A stretch of DNA of 64,000 nt from Myroides marinus (GCF_900109075.1 NZ_FNYS01000001.1:372001-436000), one strand, 5' to 3'; counted from the first letter of the stretch, positions 15,651 to 24,468 are shown. Made by a program: numbers and translations. Notes: generated from the letters alone by a model not told the origin.

Positions 15651-16994
15651 TTAACCAACCAACTTATTCACCGCCAGCACGTGTTTACACATTCCTCTAT
15701 CCCCTTGGTATTTACCATACCACTCACACGTACAACGTTGTTGTTCACCATCTAAGATTACAGTATGTCTAACGCCTCCTGTACCATCTACACGAGCCTC
15801 TACACGACCATTCGCATTACTGATAATCTCTACTTTATTATCAGCTATTAACTTTTCAGCATTCTTTAGACGTGGGTTTAAACTCATAATACGGTCCAAC
15901 TTAAATGGTAGTCGTCTGTAGAAAAATGAGTTATCATCCAAATCAAATCCCAACAATCCCATAGAAGCCATACGCGCAGTCAAGCTATCTACATCTTTAA
16001 ACCCAAAACCTTCTTCTACGGCTAATAATGTAGGGTTAAAGCGTTGGTTAGCATACGCATATTTATCCATAGCGTCTATCCACTCATCGTCTACATCTTC
16101 TATCAGTGACTCCAGTGCAGCTCCTTCTCCAGAAAAACCTCTAAAAGCCTCTCTCGACAACGACAAACTGAAGCGTATATCACCAAAGTATAACTGCCAA
16201 GTAGTACTCTGCATATCTGGATGAGGGTATACCTGCATACTATCTATATAAGGCAATAAAGGTTCTAACAATCTCAATCTATGTATAGCTCCTACACATA
16301 CCGCATTAGCAGATTTTACAGGCGAAAACATCGGCATATTACCACGAGTTACTAAATAATAATCTGTCTTTACCACTCCTTTCGGTATTCCTCTAAACAA
16401 CTGCTGTGTCTGTATTTTATTAAACGTATGTGTTCTCTCAGCCTTAGACAAATAAATCTGTACTGTACTCAATCCCTTAATCCATTTGATAGGCAAAGGT
16501 ACTTTGCGCTCTACTATCTTCTTCTCCTCTGTCTGAATACTCACTTCTTTCTGCCCGATAGAAAGTAACACATTCTCTTTCTGTTTAATACTATTCAAGG
16601 CAGTCAGCATGGACTGATTAAAGTCTACATTAGTAGTACCATTCTCTAAAAACTCACCATCCAAACCATCAGGTAATACATCTACTCGAGCATATACTCC
16701 AGCACAATGAGAAAATCCCTCAAAGCGCACTCTACCATCACCAGCAGTAGCGATAGGATCTTTTAGTTTCGCTAAATCAGTAGGAGATAGATTAAAACTC
16801 GACTTTACCACATTAGACAAAGTGATTAAGCATCGAGCCATAATAAATGGGTTCTTCACATTTCCCCAAAAGAAACATGGAGCATCTGTATTTTTCTGTA
16901 TCTCACTGTACTTCGCTAAGAATAGTTCATCCCCTCCCTTCCCTTTGGTAAGGCCCGATGGATTATTGTATATATATGATAATAAGTCGTTCAT
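15651..16994 (-). CDS. SWIM zinc-finger protein
   Basis: The 447-aa protein ends in a SWIM zinc finger: CTCEWYGKYQGDRGMCKH (CxC...CxH, residues about 422-439). The upstream 400 residues have no motif I recognise. Family knowledge: SWIM domains bind DNA or protein. Related bacterial SWIM proteins often sit beside MoxR-type AAA ATPase and vWA genes; here none is adjacent, so it is an orphan. Cytoplasmic. Exact role unknown. Confidence 0.8.
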   Translation of the reverse strand: MNDLLSYIYNNPSGLTKGKGGDELFLAKYSEIQKNTDAPCFFWGNVKNPFIMARCLITLSNVVKSSFNLSPTDLAKLKDPIATAGDGRVRFEGFSHCAGVYARVDVLPDGLDGEFLENGTTNVDFNQSMLTALNSIKQKENVLLSIGQKEVSIQTEEKKIVERKVPLPIKWIKGLSTVQIYLSKAERTHTFNKIQTQQLFRGIPKGVVKTDYYLVTRGNMPMFSPVKSANAVCVGAIHRLRLLEPLLPYIDSMQVYPHPDMQSTTWQLYFGDIRFSLSLSREAFRGFSGEGAALESLIEDVDDEWIDAMDKYAYANQRFNPTLLAVEEGFGFKDVDSLTARMASMGLLGFDLDDNSFFYRRLPFKLDRIMSLNPRLKNAEKLIADNKVEIISNANGRVEARVDGTGGVRHTVILDGEQQRCTCEWYGKYQGDRGMCKHVLAVNKLVG

Positions 16995-17119
16995 GGTAAT
17001 TCACAATGATAAGGCAAGGTAGTAATTTTCATAGATATAAATCACATCTACACTATTCTTACCAAATTGGTATTTGTATAAAAACAGACTTATATTTTGA
17101 TTATAAACCTATTACATAT

Positions 17120-17127
17120 TACCTTTG
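17120..17127 (+). promoter_or_regulatory. -7 element upstream of the MFS transporter
   Basis: TACCTTTG matches TAnnTTTG and leaves a leader of about 115 bases. The leader includes a 7-bp hairpin GTACCCA/TGGGTAC (17205-17211 / 17218-17224). Confidence 0.5.
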
Positions 17128-17246
17128 TGCATTATGCAGCAATAATAAAATAACATCTCGAATCCCAGTTTGCTTGTACACGCAAGGGAACTTCACTTTT
17201 TATAGTACCCAATCTTATGGGTACAGTTATTTTATTGTATTAATTT

Positions 17247-18455
17247 ATGACTTTACAGAAAACAAACAATATCGTAATATTCATTACGATAACCATTATA
17301 TTAGATAGTGCTGGATTTGGCATTATCTTCCCAGTACTACCAGAATTACTAGAGAAAGTATTACAAGCTGATTTAAGTACTGCTGCCAAGTATGGTGGTT
17401 TACTTACACTTGCCTATGCCTTTATGCAATTTATCTTTGCTCCTATTTTAGGGATTATTAGTGATCGTTATGGGCGTAGACGCGTATTATTACTCTCACT
17501 ATTAGGCTTTTCGATAGATTGTTTTATCATGGCTATAGCACATACATATTGGTTGCTATTTATTAGTCGATTATTAGCTGGTATTACAGGAGCAACCTTT
17601 GCCGTAGCTTCAGCAGCTATCACAGACATTACAGAAGAAGGCAATAGAACAAAATACTTCGGTTATCTCAATGCCGCTTTTAATATTGGTTTTATTATAG
17701 GCCCATTAGTCGGAGGGTTACTAGGAGAATATCAGATGACATACCCATTCTACTTTGCAAGTGTACTAGGTCTACTAAATGTAATCTATGGCTATTTCTT
17801 CTTTCCAGAAACCAATCATACTTTGTCCAGTCAACGCCTCACACTAACTGATTTCTCACCTTTACAATCTTTAAAGAGTATCAAGCGTTTTAAGACCGTT
17901 GCTATCCTATTAGTGGTTTTCTTTCTGTTATCTGCTTCTTCACATAGTATGGAGAGTACTTGGTCATTCTATACAATGCTAGAATTCAATTGGAGCAAGC
18001 AGCAAGTAGGAATATCACTGACTATTATAGGGATTATAGGATTCTTAGTACAAGCCTACCTACTACAATTCTTATCAAACAAGTTATCTGATCAGAGATT
18101 AATCTATATAGGGTTATTAACTAGTTTAAGTGGGCTTATGCTATTGAGTTATTGTACTTCAACAATACAATTATGGATAGGAATGACCCTCTACTTACTT
18201 GGTAGTATTCAGCAGACAGCTTTCCAGTCCATGTTATCCAAGTCTTTAGACCAACAACATCAAGGAGAATTACAAGGTGTATTAGGTAGCCTAAATGGGG
18301 TAACAACAATAATAGCACCACCTGTGTTCACATATGGTTTTTACTTATTCACACAAGGTGATAATCTGCCTTATTTACCTGGTGTTTCATTTGCTCTTTC
18401 TGCTATCTTGATTATAATAAGCCTCTATTTATTAATTAAATACAAAAAACAATAA
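17247..18455 (+). CDS. Tet-like MFS drug:proton antiporter
   Basis: The 402-aa protein has 12 predicted membrane segments. It carries the MFS motif A between helices 2 and 3 (GIISDRYGRRRVLL, about residues 72-85), motif 'DSAGFGIIFPVLPELL' in helix 1 and 'NAAFNIGFIIGPLVGGLLG' in helix 5, as in the TetA/DHA1-12 group. It would export a small molecule from the cytoplasm in exchange for protons; the substrate is unknown, and similarity to TetA does not prove tetracycline export. Monocistronic, with a long structured leader. No adjacent TetR-type repressor is present. Confidence 0.85.
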   Translation: MTLQKTNNIVIFITITIILDSAGFGIIFPVLPELLEKVLQADLSTAAKYGGLLTLAYAFMQFIFAPILGIISDRYGRRRVLLLSLLGFSIDCFIMAIAHTYWLLFISRLLAGITGATFAVASAAITDITEEGNRTKYFGYLNAAFNIGFIIGPLVGGLLGEYQMTYPFYFASVLGLLNVIYGYFFFPETNHTLSSQRLTLTDFSPLQSLKSIKRFKTVAILLVVFFLLSASSHSMESTWSFYTMLEFNWSKQQVGISLTIIGIIGFLVQAYLLQFLSNKLSDQRLIYIGLLTSLSGLMLLSYCTSTIQLWIGMTLYLLGSIQQTAFQSMLSKSLDQQHQGELQGVLGSLNGVTTIIAPPVFTYGFYLFTQGDNLPYLPGVSFALSAILIIISLYLLIKYKKQ

Positions 18456-18721
18456 ATATATTTTATGATTAACAAGATGCTATTGTAAGTAATCTATGGA
18501 TTTCGGTATTAACTTATAAGATAATCTCCTCTCTATCTTCAAGAAGACGCACATTGTATACATATTTTATGTAAAATACGTCATAACACATATCTTCAAT
18601 AATTGAATGCATACCTAAATACAACACACATAGATTGCTAAGCATAAAGTACTATGTCCCTACCGTTGTGGATATACAATACCTACATCATACTGAAGGC
18701 ACTCATTCCTAATTCTTCATT
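18456..18721. other. Gap between MFS gene and fumarase with no recognisable feature
   Basis: No gene, strong hairpin or consensus promoter is apparent before the terminator at 18722. Confidence 0.5.
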
Positions 18722-18758
18722 AAAAAAGCCGTTGCTCTGATGAACAACGGCTTTTTCT
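18722..18758. terminator. Terminator of fumarase (bidirectional)
   Basis: AAAAAAGCCGTTG (18722-18734) pairs with CAACGGCTTTTT (18745-18756); T runs occur on both strands. Confidence 0.85.
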
Positions 18759-18790
18759 TGTCGTCTATAAATTGTTAGTTTATTCTGGTA

Positions 18791-20392
18791 TTATAAATTT
18801 TGGAAGAAGTCATTTCCTTTATCATCAGTGATAATGAATGCAGGGAAATCCTTAACCTTAATCTTACGTACAGCTTCCATTCCTAATTCTGGGAAGTCAA
18901 CCACCTCAACGCTTAAGATATTCTCTTTCGCTAGGATAGCAGCTGGTCCTCCGATAGAACCTAAATAGAAACCACCGTGTTTCTTACATGCATCAGTTAC
19001 AGCTTGACTACGGTTACCTTTAGCAAGCATAATCATACTTCCACCTACCGCTTGGAATGCGTCCACGTATGGATCCATACGTCCAGCAGTAGTAGGTCCG
19101 AAACTTCCTGAAGGCATACCTTCTGGAGTCTTAGCTGGTCCTGCGTAATACACTGGGTGATTTTTAAAGTACTCAGGCATCTCTTGTCCATTGTCTAACA
19201 TCTCTTGGATCTTAGCGTGAGCGATGTCGCGCGCCACGATAACAGTTCCGTTTAACATTACACGAGTTTTGATAGGATGCTTAGTTAACTCAGCTAATTG
19301 AGCTGCCATAGGTTGATCTAAGTCGATTACTACAGGCTCTTCTAAGTGAGGAGCTACTGCTGGTAATAAACGAGCTGGGTTAGTCTCTAACTGCTCTACG
19401 AATAAACCTTCTGCTGTAATTTTAGCTTTGATATTTCTATCTGCCGAACATGATACTCCTAATCCTACCGGACATGAAGCAGCGTGACGAGGAAGACGGA
19501 TTACACGTACATCGTGAGTAAAGTATTTACCTCCGAACTGTGCACCGATATTAGACTCTTGGCAGATTAATTGTAGTTTTTTCTCCCACTCTAGATCGCG
19601 GAACGCTTGTCCACCGATACTACCTGAAGTAGGAAGATTATCATAGTACCCTGCAGATGCTTTCTTCACCGCTGCTAAGTTAGCCTCAGCAGATGTACCA
19701 CCAATCACTAAAGCTAAGTGATATGGAGGACATGCAGCAGTACCTAAATCCATGATTTTCTCTTTGATAAACTCTGTTAAGTTCTTTTCATTTAACAGGG
19801 CTTTTGTTTTTTGGTATAAGAAAGTCTTGTTAGCAGACCCTCCACCTTTAGCTAAGAATAAGAACTCATATTTCGCTCCTTGCGTAGCATAGATGTCAAT
19901 CTGTGCAGGTAAGTTCGACCCAGAGTTTTTCTCTTCGAACATACTGATAGGAACGATTTGAGAATAACGTAAGTTTTTCTTTTGGTAAGTTTCGAAGATA
20001 CCTTTAGATAAACTTTCTGCATCATTAGATCCAGTGTATACGTTCTCTCCTTTTTTTGCTACCACGATAGCAGTACCTGTATCTTGACAAGAAGGCAACT
20101 GACCATCGATAGCTACTGCAGCATTCTGCAATAAGTTATATGCTACAAAACGATCGTTATCTGTCGCTTCCGGATCGTCTAGTATTGCTTTTAATTTTTC
20201 TAAGTGAGATGTTCTTAACATGAAAGATACATCTGTCATAGCAGCTTCCGCTAATATTTCAATTCCTTTAGGATCAACTACTAATATCTCGCGATCTCCT
20301 AGTTTTTCAACTTTTACGTATTCTGAAGAAATCTTTTTATAAGTCGTATCATCTTTCTGAATTGGATACGGATCCTGATATATGAAGTCCAT
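18791..20392 (-). CDS. Class I (iron-sulfur) fumarate hydratase
   Basis: The 533-aa enzyme interconverts fumarate and malate in the TCA cycle. It is the oxygen-sensitive 4Fe-4S class I type (FumA/FumB-like), with both domains in one chain: N-terminal tartrate-dehydratase/fumarase alpha part with cluster cysteines in '[12 protein letters not shown]', '[16 protein letters not shown]' and '[14 protein letters not shown]'. The C-terminal beta part starts near residue 340 and contains '[19 protein letters not shown]'. Cytoplasmic. Upstream lie a palindrome over the probable promoter and an unusually structured 742-bp gap. Confidence 0.93.
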   Translation of the reverse strand: MDFIYQDPYPIQKDDTTYKKISSEYVKVEKLGDREILVVDPKGIEILAEAAMTDVSFMLRTSHLEKLKAILDDPEATDNDRFVAYNLLQNAAVAIDGQLPSCQDTGTAIVVAKKGENVYTGSNDAESLSKGIFETYQKKNLRYSQIVPISMFEEKNSGSNLPAQIDIYATQGAKYEFLFLAKGGGSANKTFLYQKTKALLNEKNLTEFIKEKIMDLGTAACPPYHLALVIGGTSAEANLAAVKKASAGYYDNLPTSGSIGGQAFRDLEWEKKLQLICQESNIGAQFGGKYFTHDVRVIRLPRHAASCPVGLGVSCSADRNIKAKITAEGLFVEQLETNPARLLPAVAPHLEEPVVIDLDQPMAAQLAELTKHPIKTRVMLNGTVIVARDIAHAKIQEMLDNGQEMPEYFKNHPVYYAGPAKTPEGMPSGSFGPTTAGRMDPYVDAFQAVGGSMIMLAKGNRSQAVTDACKKHGGFYLGSIGGPAAILAKENILSVEVVDFPELGMEAVRKIKVKDFPAFIITDDKGNDFFQNL

Positions 20393-20415
20393 TGAGTTGT
20401 TAGTTTAAATTTGTG

Positions 20416-20429
20416 TAGTAAAGTTACTA
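20416..20429. promoter_or_regulatory. Palindrome over the probable fumarase promoter
   Basis: TAGTAA-AG-TTACTA is a perfect inverted repeat 24-37 bases upstream of the ATG. On the minus strand it contains TAACTTTA, one base from the -7 consensus. It resembles the palindrome at 23074-23095. Confidence 0.45.
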
Positions 20430-21070
20430 ATTATACTTCTTATAAAATCTTAGAATGCTTCTAAATAGCCAGTGTTTATCGGACATCAGTATTCATACTC
20501 CTCTTTTAACAATAGACTTTTCATTTCTAAAAAATCATCTTATAAGAATACTTATCACACAATATTTTTGCCAATCTTAAGCAATATCAGCATCTACACT
20601 CTCTCCCAATCAGCCTTCAAAGACGTTTAAAATAAACAGTTGTCATAGTGGATATCTTTTACTCTATGATCCTTTTACGATACTTCTATAGTTCTCTTAC
20701 AAAACAGCCCTCATTAAGAGCAAAATGGGAGAATCCTAAGAGAACTGTAAAAGGATTTGCTCTCAACACCCGTAAATAGTGGCATTGAAGGTATGTGTAT
20801 GTAAATCAATAAAACAAACCAAAAACACACAAGAGCATATTATTCAATTAGTTATATTGAAAAAATCCTAAAATGAGATTAAAAAAAGTGACTCACTTTT
20901 TTTGAAAAACAGGCCAAAAACAGCCAGATTAAGTACCTTTTAAATCAAAAAGAGTAGAAAAAGAGTTCTATAGAGACTAAATCACCCTTAAAAAAAGGGT
21001 GAAAATCAAAAAAATATCTACTTTTCTGTTGATGATAGTCGAATAAGCACTTATTCTCATTATGCACCAA
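20430..21070. other. Long non-coding region with many inverted repeats
   Basis: No gene is seen over about 640 bases. Structures present: CATAG/CTATG (20644-20648 / 20664-20668); a 10+10 bp split inverted repeat 20669-20699 with 20737-20756; AGAGCAAA/TTTGCTCT (20717-20724 / 20756-20763) interleaved with it; an odd-length palindrome of the form AGTGAcTCACT flanked by A and T runs (20880-20903); CACCCTT/AAGGGTG (about 20986-21003); AATAAG/CTTATT (about 21040-21053). This could hold a structured RNA or be decayed DNA. Confidence 0.5.
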
Positions 21071-21103
21071 TAAAAAAAGCTACCAAGAGAATCTTGATAG
21101 CTT
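21071..21103 (-). terminator. Terminator of the cytochrome c gene
   Basis: AAGCTA.CAAGA / TCTTG.TAGCTT (21077-21088 / 21092-21103); on the minus strand it is followed by a T run. Confidence 0.8.
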
Positions 21104-21134
21104 GTTACAATATATGTTTAGTAAATTAATACTA

Positions 21135-21533
21135 CTATAGACTACGCATATACAGAATAAGAGCCTCCATCTCTAAAGGAGTTAGCTTCTTCGTAATATT
21201 AAGGTTAGCTTCCATCATTGGGAATTGGGCTGGCTCAATGATAGGATCGGCTTTAGCTCTTAAGAAAGCCGTTAGATCACCACCTTTAGCATCATATCCT
21301 TTCACGATATCTTGGATACTTGGCCCAATAAGTTTCTTATCTGCCATATGACAAGTAGTACAATTACCTTTACCTGTAAATATCTTCTCTCCTTGTGCTA
21401 TTTTATCTGCTTCGCTAGTTACTGTCATTTCTTCTCCACTAGGAGTAGATTCACTTTTAGCATCTTTACCTCCACAAGCGATAGAGCTAATAGCTATAAG
21501 GAATAATAATCCTGATTTTATTAGTTTGCTCAT
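21135..21533 (-). CDS. Lipoprotein c-type cytochrome
   Basis: The 132-aa protein has a lipoprotein signal (Cys20 in SIACGGKD), a flexible Ser/Glu-rich linker and a class I cytochrome c domain. The haem-binding motif is CTTCH (residues about 58-62) and the sixth ligand is probably a Met of 'QFPMMEANLNITKKLTPLEMEAL'. It is a monohaem electron carrier anchored in the periplasm, probably delivering electrons to an oxidase. Monocistronic: it has its own promoter motif and terminator. Confidence 0.88.
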   Translation of the reverse strand: MSKLIKSGLLFLIAISSIACGGKDAKSESTPSGEEMTVTSEADKIAQGEKIFTGKGNCTTCHMADKKLIGPSIQDIVKGYDAKGGDLTAFLRAKADPIIEPAQFPMMEANLNITKKLTPLEMEALILYMRSL

Positions 21534-21555
21534 TGTTGTTGTTTATTTGTTTTTC

Positions 21556-21563
21556 CAAAAATA
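21556..21563 (-). promoter_or_regulatory. -7 element of the cytochrome c gene
   Basis: TATTTTTG on the minus strand, 22 bases before the ATG. Confidence 0.55.
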
Positions 21564-21637
21564 GAAAATCAATCTGAACTAAATGATATACAAATCAGGC
21601 GAAATAGTGTAATAATCGGACAAAAGCACTCTTAATG

Positions 21638-22669
21638 CTAATAATACGTGTAAGTGTACTTATAATTCATATCTACTGTGGCATTATAAGTGTCAGTTAC
21701 CGTCTGTTCAAGACTAGAGATTACTATCTCTTGAATATTTTTCTTGTCATTAAGAACAAACTTGTATTCCTTAATCTTAACTCCATATTGCAATTGAGTA
21801 ATTAGAACAGTATTGTCTTTTTGTTCCACACTAAAACAAGCTGTAGCTGAATCGGGATATTCATAACCATCGATTACTTCGAATGGGATCTGTTTATTAT
21901 TTGTAAACTTCTTACTACTGTAACTTCCTTCTTGACTATAGCTAGTATATACATTATATCCATTTAAAGTTTGGGATTTAGCATCGTAGATACTAGCATA
22001 TCTATTCTCGTACTTATTCTCTATACTCATACGCATATCTCCACTAATTCTTCTCTTCACTATATTACCATCGTCATCAAATTCCCAATACACCAAATAG
22101 CTAATCTCTTCTCCATCTTCTGCAAAAGTGGTCAGGTCTAACAGTACGTGGTCTTTACCGATATAGACAGGCTGTTTCAAAGTAGACTTATCTATTTCTA
22201 CCAAAAGATTGTCTTTATAAACAAAGCTTACAATACTCTCAGACTCTCCCTGCTCCACCTCCTCTAAATCAGCTGTATGATAAACATTCACAAGATTGCC
22301 CTGAGTATTAAAATTATACTTCCACTTATGTGTAGTCATTTCTTCTTCAGTTATCATAAGTGGAACCTTAAGTTCTAAATCGATTTGCTTTACTCCTTTT
22401 AAATTTAAAGGCATTAACTCCTGTGCATTTACAGGAAAAGCACTACTCTCTATATTACTTAATCGACTACCTATATTAAAGAAATACATCTCTAACAAGA
22501 CCTTCTGTCCCATCATTTGACCCTTAGGAGAAAGTACAGTCTCTTTTAATTGGGGTACTTCCTTTTTGATATGTGAGAAAGCTTCTAATTCAGCCTTGCT
22601 TACTTGCCCCATAACTACAAAAGGCAAAAACAGCAACAATACACTCCATGTAAAACAATTTATCTTCAT
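21638..22669 (-). CDS. Secreted protein of unknown function
   Basis: The 343-aa product has a Sec signal peptide (MKINCFTWSVLLLFLPFVVMGQ), so it is exported. The mature part contains repeated beta-type strands around 'YKDNLLVEIDKS', 'YWEFDDDGNIVKRRI' and 'NVYTSYSQEGSY', somewhat like the Tyr/Asp-rich repeats seen in secreted Bacteroidota proteins. No family is recognised. An earlier ATG (22702) would overlap the upstream gene and destroy the signal peptide, so I use 22669. It lies 13 bases after the preceding gene; likely operon. Confidence 0.7.
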   Translation of the reverse strand: MKINCFTWSVLLLFLPFVVMGQVSKAELEAFSHIKKEVPQLKETVLSPKGQMMGQKVLLEMYFFNIGSRLSNIESSAFPVNAQELMPLNLKGVKQIDLELKVPLMITEEEMTTHKWKYNFNTQGNLVNVYHTADLEEVEQGESESIVSFVYKDNLLVEIDKSTLKQPVYIGKDHVLLDLTTFAEDGEEISYLVYWEFDDDGNIVKRRISGDMRMSIENKYENRYASIYDAKSQTLNGYNVYTSYSQEGSYSSKKFTNNKQIPFEVIDGYEYPDSATACFSVEQKDNTVLITQLQYGVKIKEYKFVLNDKKNIQEIVISSLEQTVTDTYNATVDMNYKYTYTYY

Positions 22670-22682
22670 CTCTAATTTGCTA

Positions 22683-23039
22683 TTAAAAATCCATAAAATC
22701 ATCGTGCTCTAAGTAATAGCCTAAAGCCTCTACTAATTGTTTTATACTAATATCTGCTCTTTGACTGAGAGCCAAATCTACTACATCCTGTATATTCTCA
22801 TCTGAGCAGAAATACCACATATCATGAGTCAAAGCGTACTCTGGATAGATCTCTTCATCGCTATCAGTAACCTCTACGGGATCACCTACGTATATCTCTA
22901 AGTCACCCGTCACCTCAGCTTCTACAGCATAAATAGCGTAGTTGTACAATGGGTTGTACTGCTCTGATCGCTCTTGTTTATTCTTTACTATCTCGATAAA
23001 CTCACTTAGCCGATAAGTTTTGTTTTTAAAGTTTGGCAT
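22683..23039 (-). CDS. Small acidic protein, immunity-like, family uncertain
   Basis: The 118-aa cytoplasmic acidic protein includes 'LEIYVGDPVEVTDSDEEIYPEYALTHDMWYFCSDENIQDVVDLALSQ' in blocks. The layout recalls small domains of unknown function found among contact-dependent immunity proteins, but I cannot assign a family. It forms an apparent operon with the secreted protein downstream. Its promoter region carries a 9+9 bp palindrome at 23074-23095. Confidence 0.65.
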   Translation of the reverse strand: MPNFKNKTYRLSEFIEIVKNKQERSEQYNPLYNYAIYAVEAEVTGDLEIYVGDPVEVTDSDEEIYPEYALTHDMWYFCSDENIQDVVDLALSQRADISIKQLVEALGYYLEHDDFMDF

Positions 23040-23073
23040 CTCTATATATTTTACAGAATAAAGATAAGGTAGT

Positions 23074-23095
23074 TATAGTAAAGTAGTTTACTATA
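23074..23095. promoter_or_regulatory. Palindromic operator candidate
   Basis: TATAGTAAA (23074-23082) and TTTACTATA (23087-23095) are perfect inverted halves separated by GTAG, 35 bases upstream of the start at 23039. The same half site (TAGTAA) occurs at the fumarase promoter. Confidence 0.45.
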
Positions 23096-23111
23096 AAAGG
23101 GTATTTAAAAC

Positions 23112-23138
23112 AAAAAAGCCCAACCAATGGTTGAGCTT
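23112..23138 (-). terminator. Terminator between hemB and the gene at 23039
   Basis: On the minus strand AAGCTCAACC / GGTTGGGCTT, then TTTTTG. It ends a possible short transcript that starts near 23200. Confidence 0.75.
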
Positions 23139-23200
23139 CTTTTAATTTCTTCTATTTAGTTACATTTCTATAAAAAGAAAGAGGCTTGACTAAATCTGTA
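23112..23200 (-). ncRNA. Candidate small RNA or attenuated leader
   Basis: A perfect -7 promoter motif (23205-23213) is followed after about 60-90 bases by a Rho-independent terminator, with no start-stop frame of note between. It is either an independent small RNA or the prematurely terminated leader of the gene at 23039. No known RNA family is recognised. Confidence 0.35.
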
Positions 23201-23204
23201 TGCT

Positions 23205-23213
23205 GCAAAGATA
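23205..23213 (-). promoter_or_regulatory. -7 element with no adjacent gene
   Basis: TATCTTTGC on the minus strand is a perfect match and lies between two minus-strand terminators. The transcript would be about 90 nt. Confidence 0.5.
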
Positions 23214-23237
23214 TAGACAATTATATTTATACGAAAA

Positions 23238-23269
23238 ACAAAAAGCTCGAAAGTCATACCTTCGAGCTT
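23238..23269 (-). terminator. Terminator of the haem operon (after hemB)
   Basis: AAGCTCGAA / TTCGAGCTT (23243-23251 / 23261-23269) with a T run on the minus strand. Confidence 0.85.
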
Positions 23270-23290
23270 CTTTATATAACGACTAAACGA

Positions 23291-24283
23291 TTACTTATTC
23301 AATAACAACGCAGCTTCTTTAGCGAAGTATGTTGAAATAATACTTGCTCCAGCACGTTTAATACACGTTAATTGTTCCATCATGATCTGATCGTGGTCAA
23401 GCCATCCTCTTTCTGAAGCTGCTTTTACCATCGCGTATTCACCTGATACTTGGTACACAGCTACAGGCACATTCACTGCGTCTTTCACTTCGCGTACGAT
23501 ATCTAAGTAAGCCATACCAGGTTTTACCATAAGGATATCTGCACCTTCTTCTACATCGTATAAAGCTTCTTTCACAGCTTCGATGCGGTTAGCATAATCC
23601 ATTTGGTAAGTCTTTTTGTCTTTAGGGATCTCTACATCAGCTCTTGGTGCGCTATCTAATGCATCACGGAATGGTCCGTAAAATGCAGATGCGTACTTAG
23701 CCGAATAACTCATAATACCTACATTAGTGAATCCTGACTGATCTAACGCCTCACGCATACGCAAGATACGCCCATCCATCATATCACTTGGTGCTACGAA
23801 GTCTGCTCCTGCCTCTGCATGAGATACACTCATCTTAGTAAGTGCATCTACAGTTGGATCATTTACTACTACTCCATTCTCAATAATACCATCGTGTCCG
23901 TAGATAGAATAAGGATCTAAAGCTACGTCTGGCATCACGATCATCTGAGGACAAGCATCTTTAATAGCTTTGATAGCTGTCTGCATTAATCCGTTAGGAT
24001 TCCATGCTTCTGTACCTGCATTGTCTTTTAAATGGTCACTTACTTTTACATAGATATTCACTGCGCGAATACCTAATGCGTACAATTCTTTTACTTCCTT
24101 TACTGTCAAGTCTACAGAACGTCTGAACATACCTGGCATCGAAGGAATTGCTTCTTGTATATTAGTTCCTTCTGCTATAAACATAGGGAACATAAAATCT
24201 TGTGGAGTCACAATAGTCTCTCTTACCAGACTACGAATAGACTCATTTGTTCTTAATCTTCTACCTCTTTGTAATGGAAACAT
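23291..24283 (-). CDS. hemB: Delta-aminolevulinic acid dehydratase (porphobilinogen synthase)
   Basis: The 330-aa enzyme condenses two 5-aminolevulinate molecules to porphobilinogen. Seen: Schiff-base lysines in 'SYSAKYASAFYGPFR' and 'ADILMVKPGMAYLD', and a metal site of the Asp type, 'DVALDPYSIYGHDGI', instead of the Cys-rich zinc site; family knowledge links this to Mg-dependent enzymes. The open frame extends upstream to 24352, but those codons read through a repeat element (24309-24420) and are spurious; ATG 24283 starts the usual MFPLQRGRRLR. Last gene of the minus-strand haem operon. Confidence 0.95.
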   Translation of the reverse strand: MFPLQRGRRLRTNESIRSLVRETIVTPQDFMFPMFIAEGTNIQEAIPSMPGMFRRSVDLTVKEVKELYALGIRAVNIYVKVSDHLKDNAGTEAWNPNGLMQTAIKAIKDACPQMIVMPDVALDPYSIYGHDGIIENGVVVNDPTVDALTKMSVSHAEAGADFVAPSDMMDGRILRMREALDQSGFTNVGIMSYSAKYASAFYGPFRDALDSAPRADVEIPKDKKTYQMDYANRIEAVKEALYDVEEGADILMVKPGMAYLDIVREVKDAVNVPVAVYQVSGEYAMVKAASERGWLDHDQIMMEQLTCIKRAGASIISTYFAKEAALLLNK

Positions 24284-24308
24284 AATTATTATTGTTTTAT
24301 ATGTTATA

Positions 24309-24420
24309 ACGCACGGATTACAAATCCGCGCAATCGTTGTCCGCACGATCATTGTAATGTATTGTGGTAGACGTAAAGTATTACGTCTCTACTGTTGTCG
24401 CGGATTTGTAATCCGTGACT
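24309..24420. repeat. REP-like element: inverted pair of palindromic units
   Basis: CACGGATTACAAATCCGCG (24312-24330) recurs as its exact reverse complement at 24399-24417. Each arm is itself a hairpin (CGGATT/AATCCG). A third palindrome, GACGTAA/TTACGTC, lies between them (about 24370-24387). The layout matches the paired REP sequences (BIME-like) that are dispersed in Bacteroidota genomes and mobilised by RAYT transposases. It sits between hemF and hemB. Confidence 0.75.
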
Positions 24421-24468
24421 GTATTATATTATACGTAACAGACTACGTGTCTATTATTAACGCACGAA

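Noticed and set aside
17006..17308. 100-codon plus-strand frame across the SWIM/MFS intergenic region
   Set aside because: It spans the -7 promoter motif and the MFS start, has no coding character, and overlaps the MFS gene in another frame.
24284..24352. N-terminal extension of hemB
   Set aside because: The extra 23 codons read through the REP-like element and are not part of the HemB family.
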